The notes beneath the pieces were generated by a model, which searched no databases, had not been told where the DNA came from, and was given only the letters and a program-made list of their open reading frames with translations. Source: JAKANT01 sp035502095 (GTDB taxonomy: Bacteria; Pseudomonadota; Gammaproteobacteria; Burkholderiales; Burkholderiaceae_F). Taken from it: a stretch of DNA of 64,000 bases. Below are positions 10,342-19,676 of the stretch, one piece after another; the first letter of the stretch is position 1, and each line of letters opens with the position of its first letter. The stretch spans positions 1 to 64,000 of the forward strand of contig DATJUX010000026.1 of assembly GCA_035502095.1 (NCBI GenBank). The letters run 5' to 3'. Made by a program: the position numbers and the translations under genes.

Positions 10342-10357
10342 GTAAGCACACGCTTAC
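10342..10357. promoter_or_regulatory. Perfect inverted repeat upstream of the AsmA-like gene
   Basis: GTAAGC-ACAC-GCTTAC is a perfect 6-base inverted repeat with a 4-base spacer, 22 bases upstream of the AsmA-like start codon at 10319. Its position and symmetry fit an operator for a dimeric repressor such as a TetR-type protein, but no regulator gene is adjacent. The surrounding stretch 10358-10670 holds no gene I can support. Confidence 0.3.
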
Positions 10358-10670
10358 GTTAGAGACCTTGGCTTGCAACGCGATCTCGTGAAGATCGAGG
10401 ACACGCTGCAAAACAAGCGCTAGCTCAACTCGCCAACCAGATCGCCCGCTGGGAGAGGTCGCTGTCTCGGCGCGAGCAGCACACGGATTCAGCCCTGGGA
10501 TCTTCTCACCTGCGGATCCATTTTATTGACCGAGTTCAAGTCGTTCTTCGCCATATTCGCGCGAGACTGCACAGGTTTGGTCTCGAAGGCCGCGCCGCCT
10601 TGTAACGCTCCTGTCGCCCGCGTAACGTGCCCATACCCTTTCAGCCCGCTTTTCAATTGGCTGCGATCCG

Positions 10671-11561
10671 GTGTTTGCACGTCTCCTGAATCTGCCGGCC
10701 CTGTGGCGTCACCTGCGCAGCCACGATTCCGATCGCAGCGTCTGGGATCCGGCCGACGACCTCGAGCTCGCGTTGTATTCGAGCGTCTTCGGCAGCAACT
10801 TCCTGCACTACGGCTACTTTCCCGAGCTGCCGGTCGACCCGGAGACGATCAGCCTCGCGACCGTGCGCCGCGCGATGGACGACTACGCTTCGCTGGTGGT
10901 GGACCGTGTCAAGCCGGCGGAGCGGGCCCTGGACATCGGCTGCGGCATGGGCGGGCTGCTTGCGCGCCTGCGAGAAATCGGAGTCCTCGCGACTGGATTG
11001 ACGCCCAACCGGGCGCAGGTGGCGCATATCCGCGGCTGCTGGCCTGACACGCCGCTGGTTAACTCGACCCTCGAGGCGGCACGGGCAGCGGGCCTGCAGC
11101 CAGACTTCGATGTGCTCATCAACGCAGAGTCGTTCCAGTACATCGACCTGCACGTCGGCATGACGACGGCGCGCAGCCTGTTCGCGCCCGATGCGGTGAA
11201 TCCTCGCTGGTTGTGCATCGACTACTTTCGTCTCAACGAGACGACGCACAACAAATCGGGCCACCTGCTGCGGGAATTCGAGGCCGGCGTGGCGCAGCAC
11301 GGCTTCGAGGTTCGCGAGCGACTCGACATCACCGAAAACGTGCTGCCTTCGCTTGCCTACGGAAGACTGCTCGCCAAACGCCTCGCGCTGCCGTTGCTAC
11401 GCTTCTCGACCGACAAGTTCTTTCTGCGCCGACCGTTTCTTGCTTACCTCTTCCACGAGTGGACCGTTCGCAAGCTCGACTCGATCAGGCTCGACACGCT
11501 CGACCCGGAAGTGTTCCGGCGCGAAAAGAGGTACCTGCTCTTCACGCTCGCACCGCGCTAG
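10671..11561 (+). CDS. Class I SAM-dependent methyltransferase
   Basis: A 296-residue protein starting at GTG 10671. Motif I of class I methyltransferases, LDIGCGMGGLLARLRE, lies at about residues 88-103. Upstream residues LHYGYF followed by an aspartate-rich loop resemble the cyclopropane synthase / sterol-type methyltransferase layout (substrate cap before the Rossmann domain). The substrate is not identifiable. It is isolated, transcribed toward the PEP carboxykinase gene with an 18-base gap between stop codons. Confidence 0.75.
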   Translation: MFARLLNLPALWRHLRSHDSDRSVWDPADDLELALYSSVFGSNFLHYGYFPELPVDPETISLATVRRAMDDYASLVVDRVKPAERALDIGCGMGGLLARLREIGVLATGLTPNRAQVAHIRGCWPDTPLVNSTLEAARAAGLQPDFDVLINAESFQYIDLHVGMTTARSLFAPDAVNPRWLCIDYFRLNETTHNKSGHLLREFEAGVAQHGFEVRERLDITENVLPSLAYGRLLAKRLALPLLRFSTDKFFLRRPFLAYLFHEWTVRKLDSIRLDTLDPEVFRREKRYLLFTLAPR

Positions 11562-11579
11562 CGGCGTAACCCGGCTCGA

Positions 11580-13415
11580 TCACCCTGCGACGGCAGTCGC
11601 AAACGCGCGCCGTTGTGCTTCGAGCGCATCGGGAAGGCGCTCGCGCAGCCGTTCGAACCATTCCCCGTGTTGCGCGAACTCGGCTTGCCATGCCGCCGCG
11701 TCGGTCGAGGTCACCTGCGCGAACGACTCGCGGGAGAAGTCGAGTCCATCCCAGCACAGATCTTCGTACCTGGGCGACCGCCCGAATACCTGCTCATGAC
11801 CGGCGGCGCGACCTTCGATGCGCCGGATCATCCACTCCAGTACCCGCATGTTCTCCGAGTAGCCGGGCCACACGAAGCGGCCGTTCTCGTCGGTGCGGAA
11901 CCAGTTGACGCAGAACATCTTCGGCAATCGCGCGCCGCCCGCTCCCAGGTTTGCGCCGAGTTCGAGCCAGTGCGCGAAGTAGTCACCCATGTGGTAGCCG
12001 CAGAACGGCAGCATCGCGAACGGGTCGCGGCGGAGCACGCCCTGCGCTCCCGCCTGCGCCGCCGTCGTCTCCGAGCCGAGAGTCGCCGCCATGTAGACAC
12101 CCTCGATCCAGTTGCGGGCTTCGGTGACCAACGGGATCGTCGTGGCCCGGCGGCCACCGAACACGAACGCATCGATCGGGACCCCGGCTGGATCCTCCCA
12201 GTCCGCGTCGATGGCCGGGCATTGAGCCGCCGCGACCGTAAACCGTGCGTTCGGGTGCGCCGCCTTGCGCCCGCAGCCCGCCGTCCAGTCGCTGCCTTGC
12301 CAGTCGAGCAGGTGCGACGGCGGCTGACTCATGCCCTCCCACCAGACGTCGCCGTCATCGGTCAGCGCGACATTGGTGAAGATCACGTTCTCGCGCAGCG
12401 TCGCCATCGCGTTCCGGTTGGTCAGTTCGCCGGTCCCCGGGGCTACGCCGAAGAACCCGGCCTCCGGATTGATTGCACGCAGGCGCCCGTCGGCAGATGG
12501 CTTGATCCACGCGATGTCCTCGCCGATCGTCGTCACCTTCCAACCCGCCAGAGCCGGCGGCGGGATGAGCATCGCGAAATTGGTCTTGCCGCACGCCGAG
12601 GGAAACGCCGCCGCCACGTGATACTTCTTTCCCTCTGGCGAGGTCACGGCCAGGATCAGCATGTGCTCGGCCAGCCAGCCGTGGTCGCGCCCCATGTTCG
12701 ATGCAATCCGCAGCGCGAAGCACTTCTTGCCGAGCAGCGCGTTGCCCCCATAGCCCGAGCCGAAGCTCCAGATCTCGCGCGTCGCCGGGAAGTGAACGAT
12801 GTACTTGGTGGGATTGCACGGCCAGGCAACGTCCTTCTCGCCGGGCGCGAGCGGCTTGCCCACCGAATGCACACACGGCACGAACGCGCCGTCGGTTCCC
12901 AGCACGTCGTAAACCCCGCGCCCCATGCGCGTCATCAGGCGCATGTTCGCAACCACGTACGGGCTGTCGGTCAATTCGACCCCGATCTGCGCGATCGGTG
13001 ACCCGAGCGGACCCATCGAAAAGGGAACCACGTAAAGCGTGCGGCCACGCATGCAACCCGCGAAGAGCCGGTCCAGCGTCTGACGCATCTCACGCGGGTC
13101 GATCCAATTGTTGGTCGGTCCGGCATCTGCCGCGGAGTCAGTGCAGATGAACGTGCGATCTTCGACGCGCGCGACGTCGCCCGGATCCGACCAGGCGAGA
13201 TAGGAGTTCGGGCGTTTTGCCGCGTCGAGCCGCCGCAAGGTGCCTGCCCGGACCATCTCTTCGCATAACCGGTCGTACTCGTCGCGCGAGCCGTCGGCCC
13301 AGACCACCCGCTCGGGCTGCGCAAGCCTGACGATGTCCGCCAGCCAGGCGACCAGCTTCTTGTGCTTCACGTACGCCGGGACGCTCATGCCCGGCGCCGA
13401 CAGAACAGCGCTCAT
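11580..13415 (-). CDS. pckG: Phosphoenolpyruvate carboxykinase (GTP)
   Basis: Converts oxaloacetate and GTP to phosphoenolpyruvate, CO2 and GDP, the entry step of gluconeogenesis. The 611-residue product matches the GTP-type family in length and motifs: the PEPCK P-loop [14 protein letters not shown] near residue 280, [22 protein letters not shown], the metal/oxaloacetate region GEDIAWI, and the guanine-binding end [15 protein letters not shown]. Start at ATG 13413-13415, with GGAG 9 bases upstream; an ATG 9 bases earlier is also in frame. Monocistronic. Confidence 0.97.
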   Translation of the reverse strand: MSAVLSAPGMSVPAYVKHKKLVAWLADIVRLAQPERVVWADGSRDEYDRLCEEMVRAGTLRRLDAAKRPNSYLAWSDPGDVARVEDRTFICTDSAADAGPTNNWIDPREMRQTLDRLFAGCMRGRTLYVVPFSMGPLGSPIAQIGVELTDSPYVVANMRLMTRMGRGVYDVLGTDGAFVPCVHSVGKPLAPGEKDVAWPCNPTKYIVHFPATREIWSFGSGYGGNALLGKKCFALRIASNMGRDHGWLAEHMLILAVTSPEGKKYHVAAAFPSACGKTNFAMLIPPPALAGWKVTTIGEDIAWIKPSADGRLRAINPEAGFFGVAPGTGELTNRNAMATLRENVIFTNVALTDDGDVWWEGMSQPPSHLLDWQGSDWTAGCGRKAAHPNARFTVAAAQCPAIDADWEDPAGVPIDAFVFGGRRATTIPLVTEARNWIEGVYMAATLGSETTAAQAGAQGVLRRDPFAMLPFCGYHMGDYFAHWLELGANLGAGGARLPKMFCVNWFRTDENGRFVWPGYSENMRVLEWMIRRIEGRAAGHEQVFGRSPRYEDLCWDGLDFSRESFAQVTSTDAAAWQAEFAQHGEWFERLRERLPDALEAQRRAFATAVAG

Positions 13416-13686
13416 GCAACCCATCTCCGCGCGACACCCAAGAACGCGGCCCGCGCTTCAGTGACCATCCACTTCCGCGTGGCTCCTGGCCAGCGCTGCC
13501 ATCTGCCGCGGAATGGCTGTCCGCGTCTCCGGCGAAGGGGCGCAAAGTGTAGCCTGCGCCCACCCCTGTCGCCTATATGCGTGATAGCACTCCAATCACG
13601 CGTGCAATTGTCAGCTCGATGGCAGCAGTTAAGACACGTTAGATGCGCTTGTTGTTCAGCGCCGCCAGGGCAGGCAAAGTATCAAC
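13416..13686. other. Intergenic region between divergent pckG and dehydrogenase genes
   Basis: About 270 bases between two divergently transcribed genes, so it must hold both promoters. No convincing paired -35/-10 elements, hairpins or small genes were recognised. Confidence 0.4.
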
Positions 13687-14709
13687 ATGAAAATCGCCAT
13701 CCTGGACGACTTTCAGGACGTAGTCCGTCACCTCGACTGCTTTGCGGCTCTTCGCGGCCATTCCGTGAAAGTCTTCAACCATTCAGCACGTGGTGTCGGC
13801 CAGCAAGCCGCTCGACTTGCGAGCTTCGAGGCCGTCGTCCTGATCCGGGAGCGTTCGCATTTCCATGCCGACCTCATCTCCAAATTGCCGAACCTGCAGC
13901 TGATCTGCCAGACCGGCAAGGTGGGCGCGCACGTGGATGTGGAGGCTTGCACCCGGCGTGGCGTAGCGGTCACCGAATCGTCGGGTCATGCGCAGTCGAC
14001 GGCTGAGCTGACATGGCTCCTGATATTGGCCGCGCTGCGCCGGCTGCCTGCCTACATGGCCAATCTCTATGCCGGCAACTGGCAGCGGAGCATTCCGGCT
14101 CCAGAGCAATGGCCGCTGGCGGGATTCGGCGAGTCCGTGGCCGGAAAGACGCTCGGTGTCTGGGGCTTCGGCCGCATCGGCCAACTCGTGGCCCACTTCG
14201 GCCGCGCCTTTTCGATGCAGGTCCTCGTTCACGGACGCGCCCCGAGCCTCGACGCGGCAAGCGCAGCGGGATATGCCGTTACGCCCGACCGGGCCGACTT
14301 TTTTGCCCGCAGCGATGCCCTCACGCTCCATCTGCGCCTGCTCGACGCGACGCGGGGTTGCGTGACCAATTGCGACCTTGCCCGTATGAAGCCCACGGCA
14401 CTGTTCGTCAACACCAGCCGGGCCGAACTCGTCGCCCCCGGCGCGCTGGTGGAATCGTTACGCGCCGGCCGCCCCGGTCTTGCTGCCGTCGACGTGTTCG
14501 AGCGGGAGCCCGTCCAACCGGGGGAGCCTTTGCTCACGCTGCCGAATGCGATCTGCACCCCGCACCTCGGATTCACCGAGCGTGCGTCCTACGAACGCCT
14601 CCTGGGTGGCGCGTTCGCCAACCTCGTCGCGTTCGCGGCCGGCAAGCCAACGAATATTGCGAATCCGGAGGCGCTGGGGAATCCACCCGCGGGCGCGCCG
14701 AACGCATGA
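13687..14709 (+). CDS. D-2-hydroxyacid dehydrogenase family protein
   Basis: NAD(P)-dependent oxidoreductase of the D-isomer 2-hydroxyacid dehydrogenase family (340 residues), interconverting 2-hydroxy and 2-oxo acids. The nucleotide-binding fold shows GKTLGVWGFGRIGQLVAHFGRAF; the catalytic Arg is in NTSRAELV, the Glu in DVFEREPV and the His in TPHLGF, all present, so it should be active. It overlaps the following MFS gene by ATGA (14706-14709), which suggests the transporter handles a related substrate. Confidence 0.9.
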   Translation: MKIAILDDFQDVVRHLDCFAALRGHSVKVFNHSARGVGQQAARLASFEAVVLIRERSHFHADLISKLPNLQLICQTGKVGAHVDVEACTRRGVAVTESSGHAQSTAELTWLLILAALRRLPAYMANLYAGNWQRSIPAPEQWPLAGFGESVAGKTLGVWGFGRIGQLVAHFGRAFSMQVLVHGRAPSLDAASAAGYAVTPDRADFFARSDALTLHLRLLDATRGCVTNCDLARMKPTALFVNTSRAELVAPGALVESLRAGRPGLAAVDVFEREPVQPGEPLLTLPNAICTPHLGFTERASYERLLGGAFANLVAFAAGKPTNIANPEALGNPPAGAPNA

Positions 14710-15869
14710 GTCTGCGCGCGTCCTTGTGGGCGCTGATGTTCGGCAATCTTGCCATCGGCACGGGCGTGATGATCGTCGCCGGTGTGCTGAACGAGCTAGT
14801 CACCGACCTCGCGGTCTCGCCACCAGTCGCCGGCCAACTCATCTCGGCAGCCGCGATCGTCATGGCGATCGGCGCACCGCTTGCCGCGGCGCTCACCTCG
14901 AGCTTCGATCGACGCCTAATGCTTGCGCTCACTCTCGCCTGGTACGCGACGGGGCTGATCATCTCCGCGCTCGCCGCATCGTTTCCGCAATTGCTTGCGG
15001 TGCGCATGGCGACCGTGGTTTCGGCGGCGATCTTCACGCCCCAGGCAGCGGCCACCGCCGCGCTGCTCGCCGCGCCAGAGACACGCGGCCGTGCGATGGC
15101 GTTCACATTCCTTGGCTGGTCGATTGCATCGGTCTTCGGGGTGCCGGTCGGGAGCTGGCTTTCCGGCGCGTTCGGCTGGCGATCGGCCTTCGTCGTAACC
15201 GGCGTGGTCGCAGGCGCCGGCGCTGCCGCCGTTTTCCTGACGTTGCCCGCCGGGTTGCATACGCAACGGCTTTCGTTGCGCTCCTGGATCGACGTCGCGC
15301 GCCACCCGCTCCTGCCCGGCGTGTTGTTGGTCACGATGCTGATGGCATCCGGGCAATTCGGCGTGTTCGCATTCATCGCACCGTACCTGCTCTGGCTCGT
15401 CGATGCCGACGCCAATGGCCGCGCACTCGCGCTCGCATGGTTCGGAGCCTTCGGGCTGCTCGGCAACGTTCTCGTCGCCCGCCGCATCGACAAGCTCGGA
15501 CCGGGTCGTTCGGTCCAGCTGACGCTGGCTTGCGTCCTGGTCGGCGTCGCGCTCTTGCCCACCGGCAAGGGTGTGATCGCGCTCGCAACAATTGCACTGG
15601 CGATCTGGGGGCTCGGCCTGTTCGGCAGCAATTCTTCGCAGCAGGTGCGCCTTGCAGGGATCGCGCCGCCGCTCGCGTCGGCGTCGATCGCGCTGAACAC
15701 CTCGTCGATCTACCTCGGCCAGGCGATCGGCACCGCAGGCGGCGGGCTGGTTTACGCGCAAGCTGGCGTCGACTACTTGCCCTGGTTCGCGACTGCGCTG
15801 ATCGCGCTTGCGCTCGCCGTGTCCATCCTGGTGGAGCGGCGCTGCAAACAAGAAGGGCCGGTTCAGTGA
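14706..15869 (+). CDS. MFS transporter (drug/sugar efflux, AraJ-like)
   Basis: A 387-residue membrane protein with about twelve helices and major-facilitator motifs: GAPLAAALTSSFDRRLMLA (loop 2-3 motif A variant) and GWSIASVFGVPVGSWLSGAFGWRSAFVV (DHA1 efflux motif C region). It starts at ATG 14706 inside the stop of the dehydrogenase gene, so the two are translationally coupled. The substrate is unknown. Confidence 0.88.
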   Translation: MSLRASLWALMFGNLAIGTGVMIVAGVLNELVTDLAVSPPVAGQLISAAAIVMAIGAPLAAALTSSFDRRLMLALTLAWYATGLIISALAASFPQLLAVRMATVVSAAIFTPQAAATAALLAAPETRGRAMAFTFLGWSIASVFGVPVGSWLSGAFGWRSAFVVTGVVAGAGAAAVFLTLPAGLHTQRLSLRSWIDVARHPLLPGVLLVTMLMASGQFGVFAFIAPYLLWLVDADANGRALALAWFGAFGLLGNVLVARRIDKLGPGRSVQLTLACVLVGVALLPTGKGVIALATIALAIWGLGLFGSNSSQQVRLAGIAPPLASASIALNTSSIYLGQAIGTAGGGLVYAQAGVDYLPWFATALIALALAVSILVERRCKQEGPVQ

Positions 15870-15876
15870 CCGGCCC
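15855..15876 (-). terminator. Hairpin terminator shared by the MFS and csp genes
   Basis: Perfect 8-base stem GGGCCGGT / ACCGGCCC with loop TCAGTG; it contains the MFS stop codon. Read on the minus strand it is followed by TTCTTGTTTG, a T-rich tract, so it should act as the intrinsic terminator of the cold-shock gene that stops 21 bases before it; on the plus strand no T tract follows. Confidence 0.7.
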
Positions 15877-15896
15877 GGCACAAGTCGGGATGCAGT

Positions 15897-16103
15897 TCAG
15901 CCGATCGGATTGATCTCGACCGCCTGCGGCCCTTTTTGCCCCTGCTGCACCTGGTACTCGACCCGCTGGTTCTCCTTCAAGGTCCGGAAACCCTTGGCCT
16001 TGATGCCGCTGTAGTGCGCGAACAGGTCCGCGCCGCCATCGTCCGGCTTGATAAAACCAAAGCCCTTTGTTTCATTGAACCACTTAACAGTGCCTGTCGG
16101 CAT
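15897..16103 (-). CDS. Cold-shock protein (CspA family)
   Basis: A 68-residue single cold-shock domain, an RNA chaperone that binds single-stranded nucleic acid. RNP1 is KGFGFIKP and RNP2 is DLFAHYSGI; the N-terminus MPTGTVKWFNETKGFGF is canonical. It is followed by a strong hairpin terminator. The upstream 350 bases (16104-16453) lack genes, leaving room for a long 5' leader as is usual for cold-inducible csp genes. Confidence 0.97.
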   Translation of the reverse strand: MPTGTVKWFNETKGFGFIKPDDGGADLFAHYSGIKAKGFRTLKENQRVEYQVQQGQKGPQAVEINPIG

Positions 16104-16453
16104 TCAACTCACCATGGAAAGGACGCGGGATGCGCCCGCGACGCGCAAGCGACTTGAGCGTGGGTCATGCCGGGACAGGGACGGGCCGAACGGAGAACCG
16201 AACGAGCGACCGGCCCACGGGCGAACCGCCCGGTTGTGGCCGGAGAGCATGAGGGGAACTAGCCGGGCGAGCACTGAAAGCAGAAAACCACAGCGCGATA
16301 AATCGACTGCGCGTTTAACGTACACCACGCGCAATAAAAAGACCAGTCACGTTGCGCGCGCAACTGCCTTCGGCATCCCATCAATTCGGGGTCACTCGTC
16401 GCCAAATGGCAACGACATGGTGACTCCATCAGATCAGAGATCGCGCGCGTAGA
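16104..16453. other. Gene-free leader/promoter region upstream of the csp gene
   Basis: About 350 bases with no coding sequence I can support. It includes relatively AT-rich patches (for example around 16300-16345) that could carry the csp promoter and untranslated leader on the minus strand. The stop of the epimerase gene (same strand) lies at its right edge. No specific element was identified. Confidence 0.4.
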
Positions 16454-17455
16454 TCAGATCGTTCGCCGCGCCCACGCCGCCAGCATCCTGACTTCTTTCT
16501 CGGGTTTCAAGCCAGCAGCGCCGAGACTCTCGGGACCGCGCGCGTGCAACTCCGCTTCCGCCCACGCGAACGTGTCAGTCACAGTCCGCTCAAGGGCGGT
16601 GAACGAAAGCCCTGCATCGATCGCGCGCGCAATGCGGGTCCGGTTCAAGCCCGGTGCGTCGTCGACCCACAGCGGCAGTTCGGTCCAAGCCTGCACGCCT
16701 TCCTGTTGCAGAAAATCGGCAGCGACCCATGTGAAGCGGCGTTGCGCCCCGAGCGCGCGCGCCGCAGTTTCGAGAAACGTATCGAACCGCAACCGCTGCG
16801 CAGGCCCGGTGGCGTTGAAGACACCGCCGACACCACGCGCGATGAGCTGCACGATCCAGCGGGCGAGATCGCGCGCGTCGATGAACTGGACCTCCGCCGC
16901 CGGATCGGCAGGCGCGAGGACCTCGCCGCCGCGCGCCACGCGCACCGGCCAGTACGTGAACCGCCCGGTCGGATCGTATGGGCCGACGATGAGGCCAGGG
17001 CGGATGTTCAGCGCGCGCCCGCCGAAGAGAGCCGTGACGACGCGCTCGCAAGCGGCCTTGAGCGCCCCGTAGTCGCGTGGGATGTCTTCCGAACCCGGAT
17101 CTGCGAGCTCGGCGACCGGTGAGGTTTCGTCGGGCGCGTCGGCTAAATCCGAATACACGCTGATGCTGGAGACGAACACGTACCGGCCGACGCTGTCGCG
17201 CAGCGCTTGCGCGGACGCGCGGACCAGGCGCGGCACGTAGCCGCACGTGTCGATGACCGTGTCCCAGCGCCGTCCACCCAGGGCGCGCAACCCGTCCACG
17301 CCCTGCGCGCGGTCTCCGCGCAGTTCTTCGACGTCGTCGAACAGACCCGACCGTGTCCCACGATTGAAGAGCGTGACCTGATGGCCCGCGGCACGTGCGG
17401 CCTCGACGAGGTGCCGGCCGAGGAATTTCGTCCCGCCCAGGATCAGCAGCTTCAA
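16454..17455 (-). CDS. NAD-dependent epimerase/dehydratase family protein
   Basis: A 333-residue Rossmann protein beginning LKLLILGGTKFLGRHLVEAA, the extended-SDR GxxxxG nucleotide-binding motif. It continues with FVSSISVYSD and a DYGALKAACE segment equivalent to the active-site Tyr-xxx-Lys. The start is TTG at 17453-17455, with a GGGGGAGG ribosome site just before it; it overlaps the stop of the AbrB-type gene by 4 bases (TTGA). Atypical SDRs of this type act on nucleotide sugars or isoflavone-like substrates; the substrate here is unknown. Confidence 0.85.
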   Translation of the reverse strand: MKLLILGGTKFLGRHLVEAARAAGHQVTLFNRGTRSGLFDDVEELRGDRAQGVDGLRALGGRRWDTVIDTCGYVPRLVRASAQALRDSVGRYVFVSSISVYSDLADAPDETSPVAELADPGSEDIPRDYGALKAACERVVTALFGGRALNIRPGLIVGPYDPTGRFTYWPVRVARGGEVLAPADPAAEVQFIDARDLARWIVQLIARGVGGVFNATGPAQRLRFDTFLETAARALGAQRRFTWVAADFLQQEGVQAWTELPLWVDDAPGLNRTRIARAIDAGLSFTALERTVTDTFAWAEAELHARGPESLGAAGLKPEKEVRMLAAWARRTI

Positions 17456-18531
17456 TTCCTCCCCCTTCGGCGCAGCCAACCGATGGCACGAAACAGCACA
17501 CCGACGATCAGCACCACCATCGCCATGCGGATGCTGTGGAACGCGGTCACGATCGGCGCGCCGAGCTTGAGCACCTTCGCCGTAAGTGCCATCTCGCCGA
17601 TGCCGCCCGGCGTCGTCGCGAGGATCGCGGTCGGCGTCCCCAGGGCGGCCGCGGGTGCGAGCCAGGCGGCAAAGATCGCCGCCACGACGAGATAACACAG
17701 CGTGATCAGCGCGACCGCTGCGAGATAGCGCGGCGCGGCGCGGAAGAACTCCGGCGCGAACCGCGAGCCCAACGCGATGCCGATCAAAAGTTGGCCGACA
17801 TTCAGGACCGGCGTTGGCAGCGACGACCATGCAAATCCGCCGGCCGTGATCGCCGCCGCCGTCAGCAGCGGCCCGAGCATGAACGCATTCGGGACGTCCA
17901 GTCGCGTGAGCACCACAGCGCCGCCACCGGTCGCCGCGAGCAGCACCGCGAATCCGGTCGGATCGAATGTCGTCGCCGCCGGTGTGAACGGGTCCGCGCC
18001 CTGGACACCGCACCATTGCAGAGAGAATGGCACCACGAGCGCGACCATCATGATGCGCAGGCTGTGTGCGGCCACGACACGATCGACGCGCCCGTCGTAG
18101 CGCTCCGCCTGGGTCGCCATCTCGGCGGCCCCACCGATCGCGGCCGCGAAGAAGCACGTCGTGGCCGATTCGTCGCTGAGGCGCCGGAGAGCGAACGCGC
18201 CTGCAAGTCCCAGGAACAGCGCGAACACCACCGCCAGTGCAATCCACGGCGCGAGCCGCACCACCAGCCGTACGATCTCCGGCGTGAAATACAGTCCGAG
18301 AGCAAAGCCGATGATCCATTGGCCGGCTTCTCGCGCGTAGGGCACGCGCCGGAGACGCATGCCGCTCATGCCGACCGCCGCCACTGTCATCAACGGCCCC
18401 GTGAACCACGGCAAAGGCAGCTTGATCCAGAGCGCAAGCGCTGCACCCAGCAACGCCAGCGCAACCGTCCTGAGGAAGGCGTACGCGGGGAAGGCGACGC
18501 GCTGGGCCGCGCGCGCGAATGGCCCGTTCAT
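17452..18531 (-). CDS. AbrB-type duplicated membrane protein (putative transporter)
   Basis: A 359-residue, very hydrophobic protein with two related halves of about five helices each. Paired motifs appear in both halves: GPLMTVAAVGMSGMRLRRVP and GPLLTAAAITAGG, and FFAAAIGGAAEMATQAERYDGRVDRVVAAHSLRIMMV mirrored by ILATTPGGIGEMALTAKVL with AFHSIRMAMVVLIV. This is the membrane AbrB duplication family (often annotated ammonia monooxygenase), thought to be transporters. Translationally coupled to the epimerase downstream. Confidence 0.85.
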   Translation of the reverse strand: MNGPFARAAQRVAFPAYAFLRTVALALLGAALALWIKLPLPWFTGPLMTVAAVGMSGMRLRRVPYAREAGQWIIGFALGLYFTPEIVRLVVRLAPWIALAVVFALFLGLAGAFALRRLSDESATTCFFAAAIGGAAEMATQAERYDGRVDRVVAAHSLRIMMVALVVPFSLQWCGVQGADPFTPAATTFDPTGFAVLLAATGGGAVVLTRLDVPNAFMLGPLLTAAAITAGGFAWSSLPTPVLNVGQLLIGIALGSRFAPEFFRAAPRYLAAVALITLCYLVVAAIFAAWLAPAAALGTPTAILATTPGGIGEMALTAKVLKLGAPIVTAFHSIRMAMVVLIVGVLFRAIGWLRRRGRN

Positions 18532-18569
18532 GCACCGATGATACGGAAGCGACTCTTAGAATTTCCGCC

Positions 18570-19667
18570 ATGACCGGGGCTGCGTCGACATCACAGCGCT
18601 TTCGCGGCGTCCTGCTGGGCGGCGCCGTCGGCGACGCGCTCGGCGCCGCCGTCGAGTTCATGAGCCGCACCGAGATACTCGCCTGGTTCGGTCCGGAAGG
18701 AATCCGCGACTTCGTTCCGGTCGACGGCCGCCTCGGCGCGATCACGGACGACACCCAGCTCTCCGCTTTCTGCGCCGAGGCGCTGCTGCGTGCGCACGCG
18801 GCCGGCGTGGAGCGGGAGAACGCGGCGACGCACGCTCTCGAGCGGTCGCGTTCGTACTTGCGCTGGTTGCTGACGCAAGGCGTGTCGCACCCGCTGCTGG
18901 ATGCACCGCAGAGCTGGCTGATGGATCAGCCGGATCTTTTTCATCGGCGCGGGCCGGGCCAGACCTGTCTTGCATCGCTGAGCGCAATGCGTTCGCTCGG
19001 CGAGCACGCCGCCAATGCGAGCAAGGGTTGCGGCGGCGTCATGCGCGTCGCGCCGATCGGCCTGTTTCATTCGCACTGGCACAAGGCGTCCGACTCGTTC
19101 GACACGCAAGTCTTTGCCGCCGGAGCGCACGACGCGGCACTCACGCATGGACACCCGAGCGGACATCTGCCGGCCGGGTTCCTCGCCTTGCTGATCGCGC
19201 TGCTCGTGGCGGGCGTACCTCTCGGGAGCGCGCTCGAGCGCGCGCGCCGTCAACTGCTCGCGCGCCCACGCCACGAAGAGACCGCGGTCGCGGTCGATCG
19301 CGCCCTCCTTTTCGCCCGCACCGACCCGTGGGACCCGGCGCTGCTCGCCAGGCTCGGCCACGGCTGGGTCGGTGAAGAAGCCTTGGCGATGGCGCTCTAC
19401 TGTGCCGTCGGCTGCGCGCGGACGGGAGACGACCTGGAGCGCGCGGTCGTGCTTGCCGTCAACCACGACGGCGACAGCGACTCCACCGGCGCTATCACGG
19501 GCAGCTTGCTCGGCGCGCTGCGCGGCGAGCAGGCGATCCCCGGGCGTTGGCTCGACGCGGTCGAATTGCGCGAAACGGTCACCACGCTCGCCGACGATCT
19601 TGCCGGCATCCCTGAAGGGGAGTGGGAGCCCGGCAGCGCTGCGCGACTGCGCTACCACGGTGGCTGA
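18570..19667 (+). CDS. ADP-ribosylglycohydrolase family protein
   Basis: Predicted Mg-dependent hydrolase (365 residues) removing ADP-ribose from protein or small-molecule adducts. Metal-binding motifs of the DraG/ARH fold are present: GGAVGDALGAAVEF near residue 17, GAITDDTQLS near residue 57, and NHDGDSDSTGAITGSLLGAL near residue 305. The ATG at 18570 was chosen over an upstream one at 18519 that lies within the divergent gene's leader. It is divergent from the AbrB-type gene (38 bases) and convergent with the lipoprotein hydrolase. Confidence 0.92.
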   Translation: MTGAASTSQRFRGVLLGGAVGDALGAAVEFMSRTEILAWFGPEGIRDFVPVDGRLGAITDDTQLSAFCAEALLRAHAAGVERENAATHALERSRSYLRWLLTQGVSHPLLDAPQSWLMDQPDLFHRRGPGQTCLASLSAMRSLGEHAANASKGCGGVMRVAPIGLFHSHWHKASDSFDTQVFAAGAHDAALTHGHPSGHLPAGFLALLIALLVAGVPLGSALERARRQLLARPRHEETAVAVDRALLFARTDPWDPALLARLGHGWVGEEALAMALYCAVGCARTGDDLERAVVLAVNHDGDSDSTGAITGSLLGALRGEQAIPGRWLDAVELRETVTTLADDLAGIPEGEWEPGSAARLRYHGG

Positions 19668-19676
19668 CTGCGACGA

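Noticed and set aside
10489..10680. A 63-codon minus-strand frame in the 10.35-10.67 kb gap
   Set aside because: Weak start context, no recognised motif, overlaps the GTG start of the methyltransferase gene.
11613..13001. A 460-codon plus-strand frame within pckG
   Set aside because: Antisense shadow of a clearly functional PEP carboxykinase; product is Arg-rich without motifs.
13921..13945. CACGTG within the dehydrogenase gene as a further parS site
   Set aside because: Flanks (GCG-CACGTG-GAT) do not fit the GTTYCACGTGRAAC consensus; the same holds for other CACGTG occurrences such as near 12615, 42466 and 55867.
16454..18754. Single 766-residue fusion of the epimerase and upstream sequence
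   Set aside because: The frame is open through the antisense/other-frame region of the AbrB-type gene, but a TTG start with ribosome site at 17455 fits the Rossmann N-terminus.
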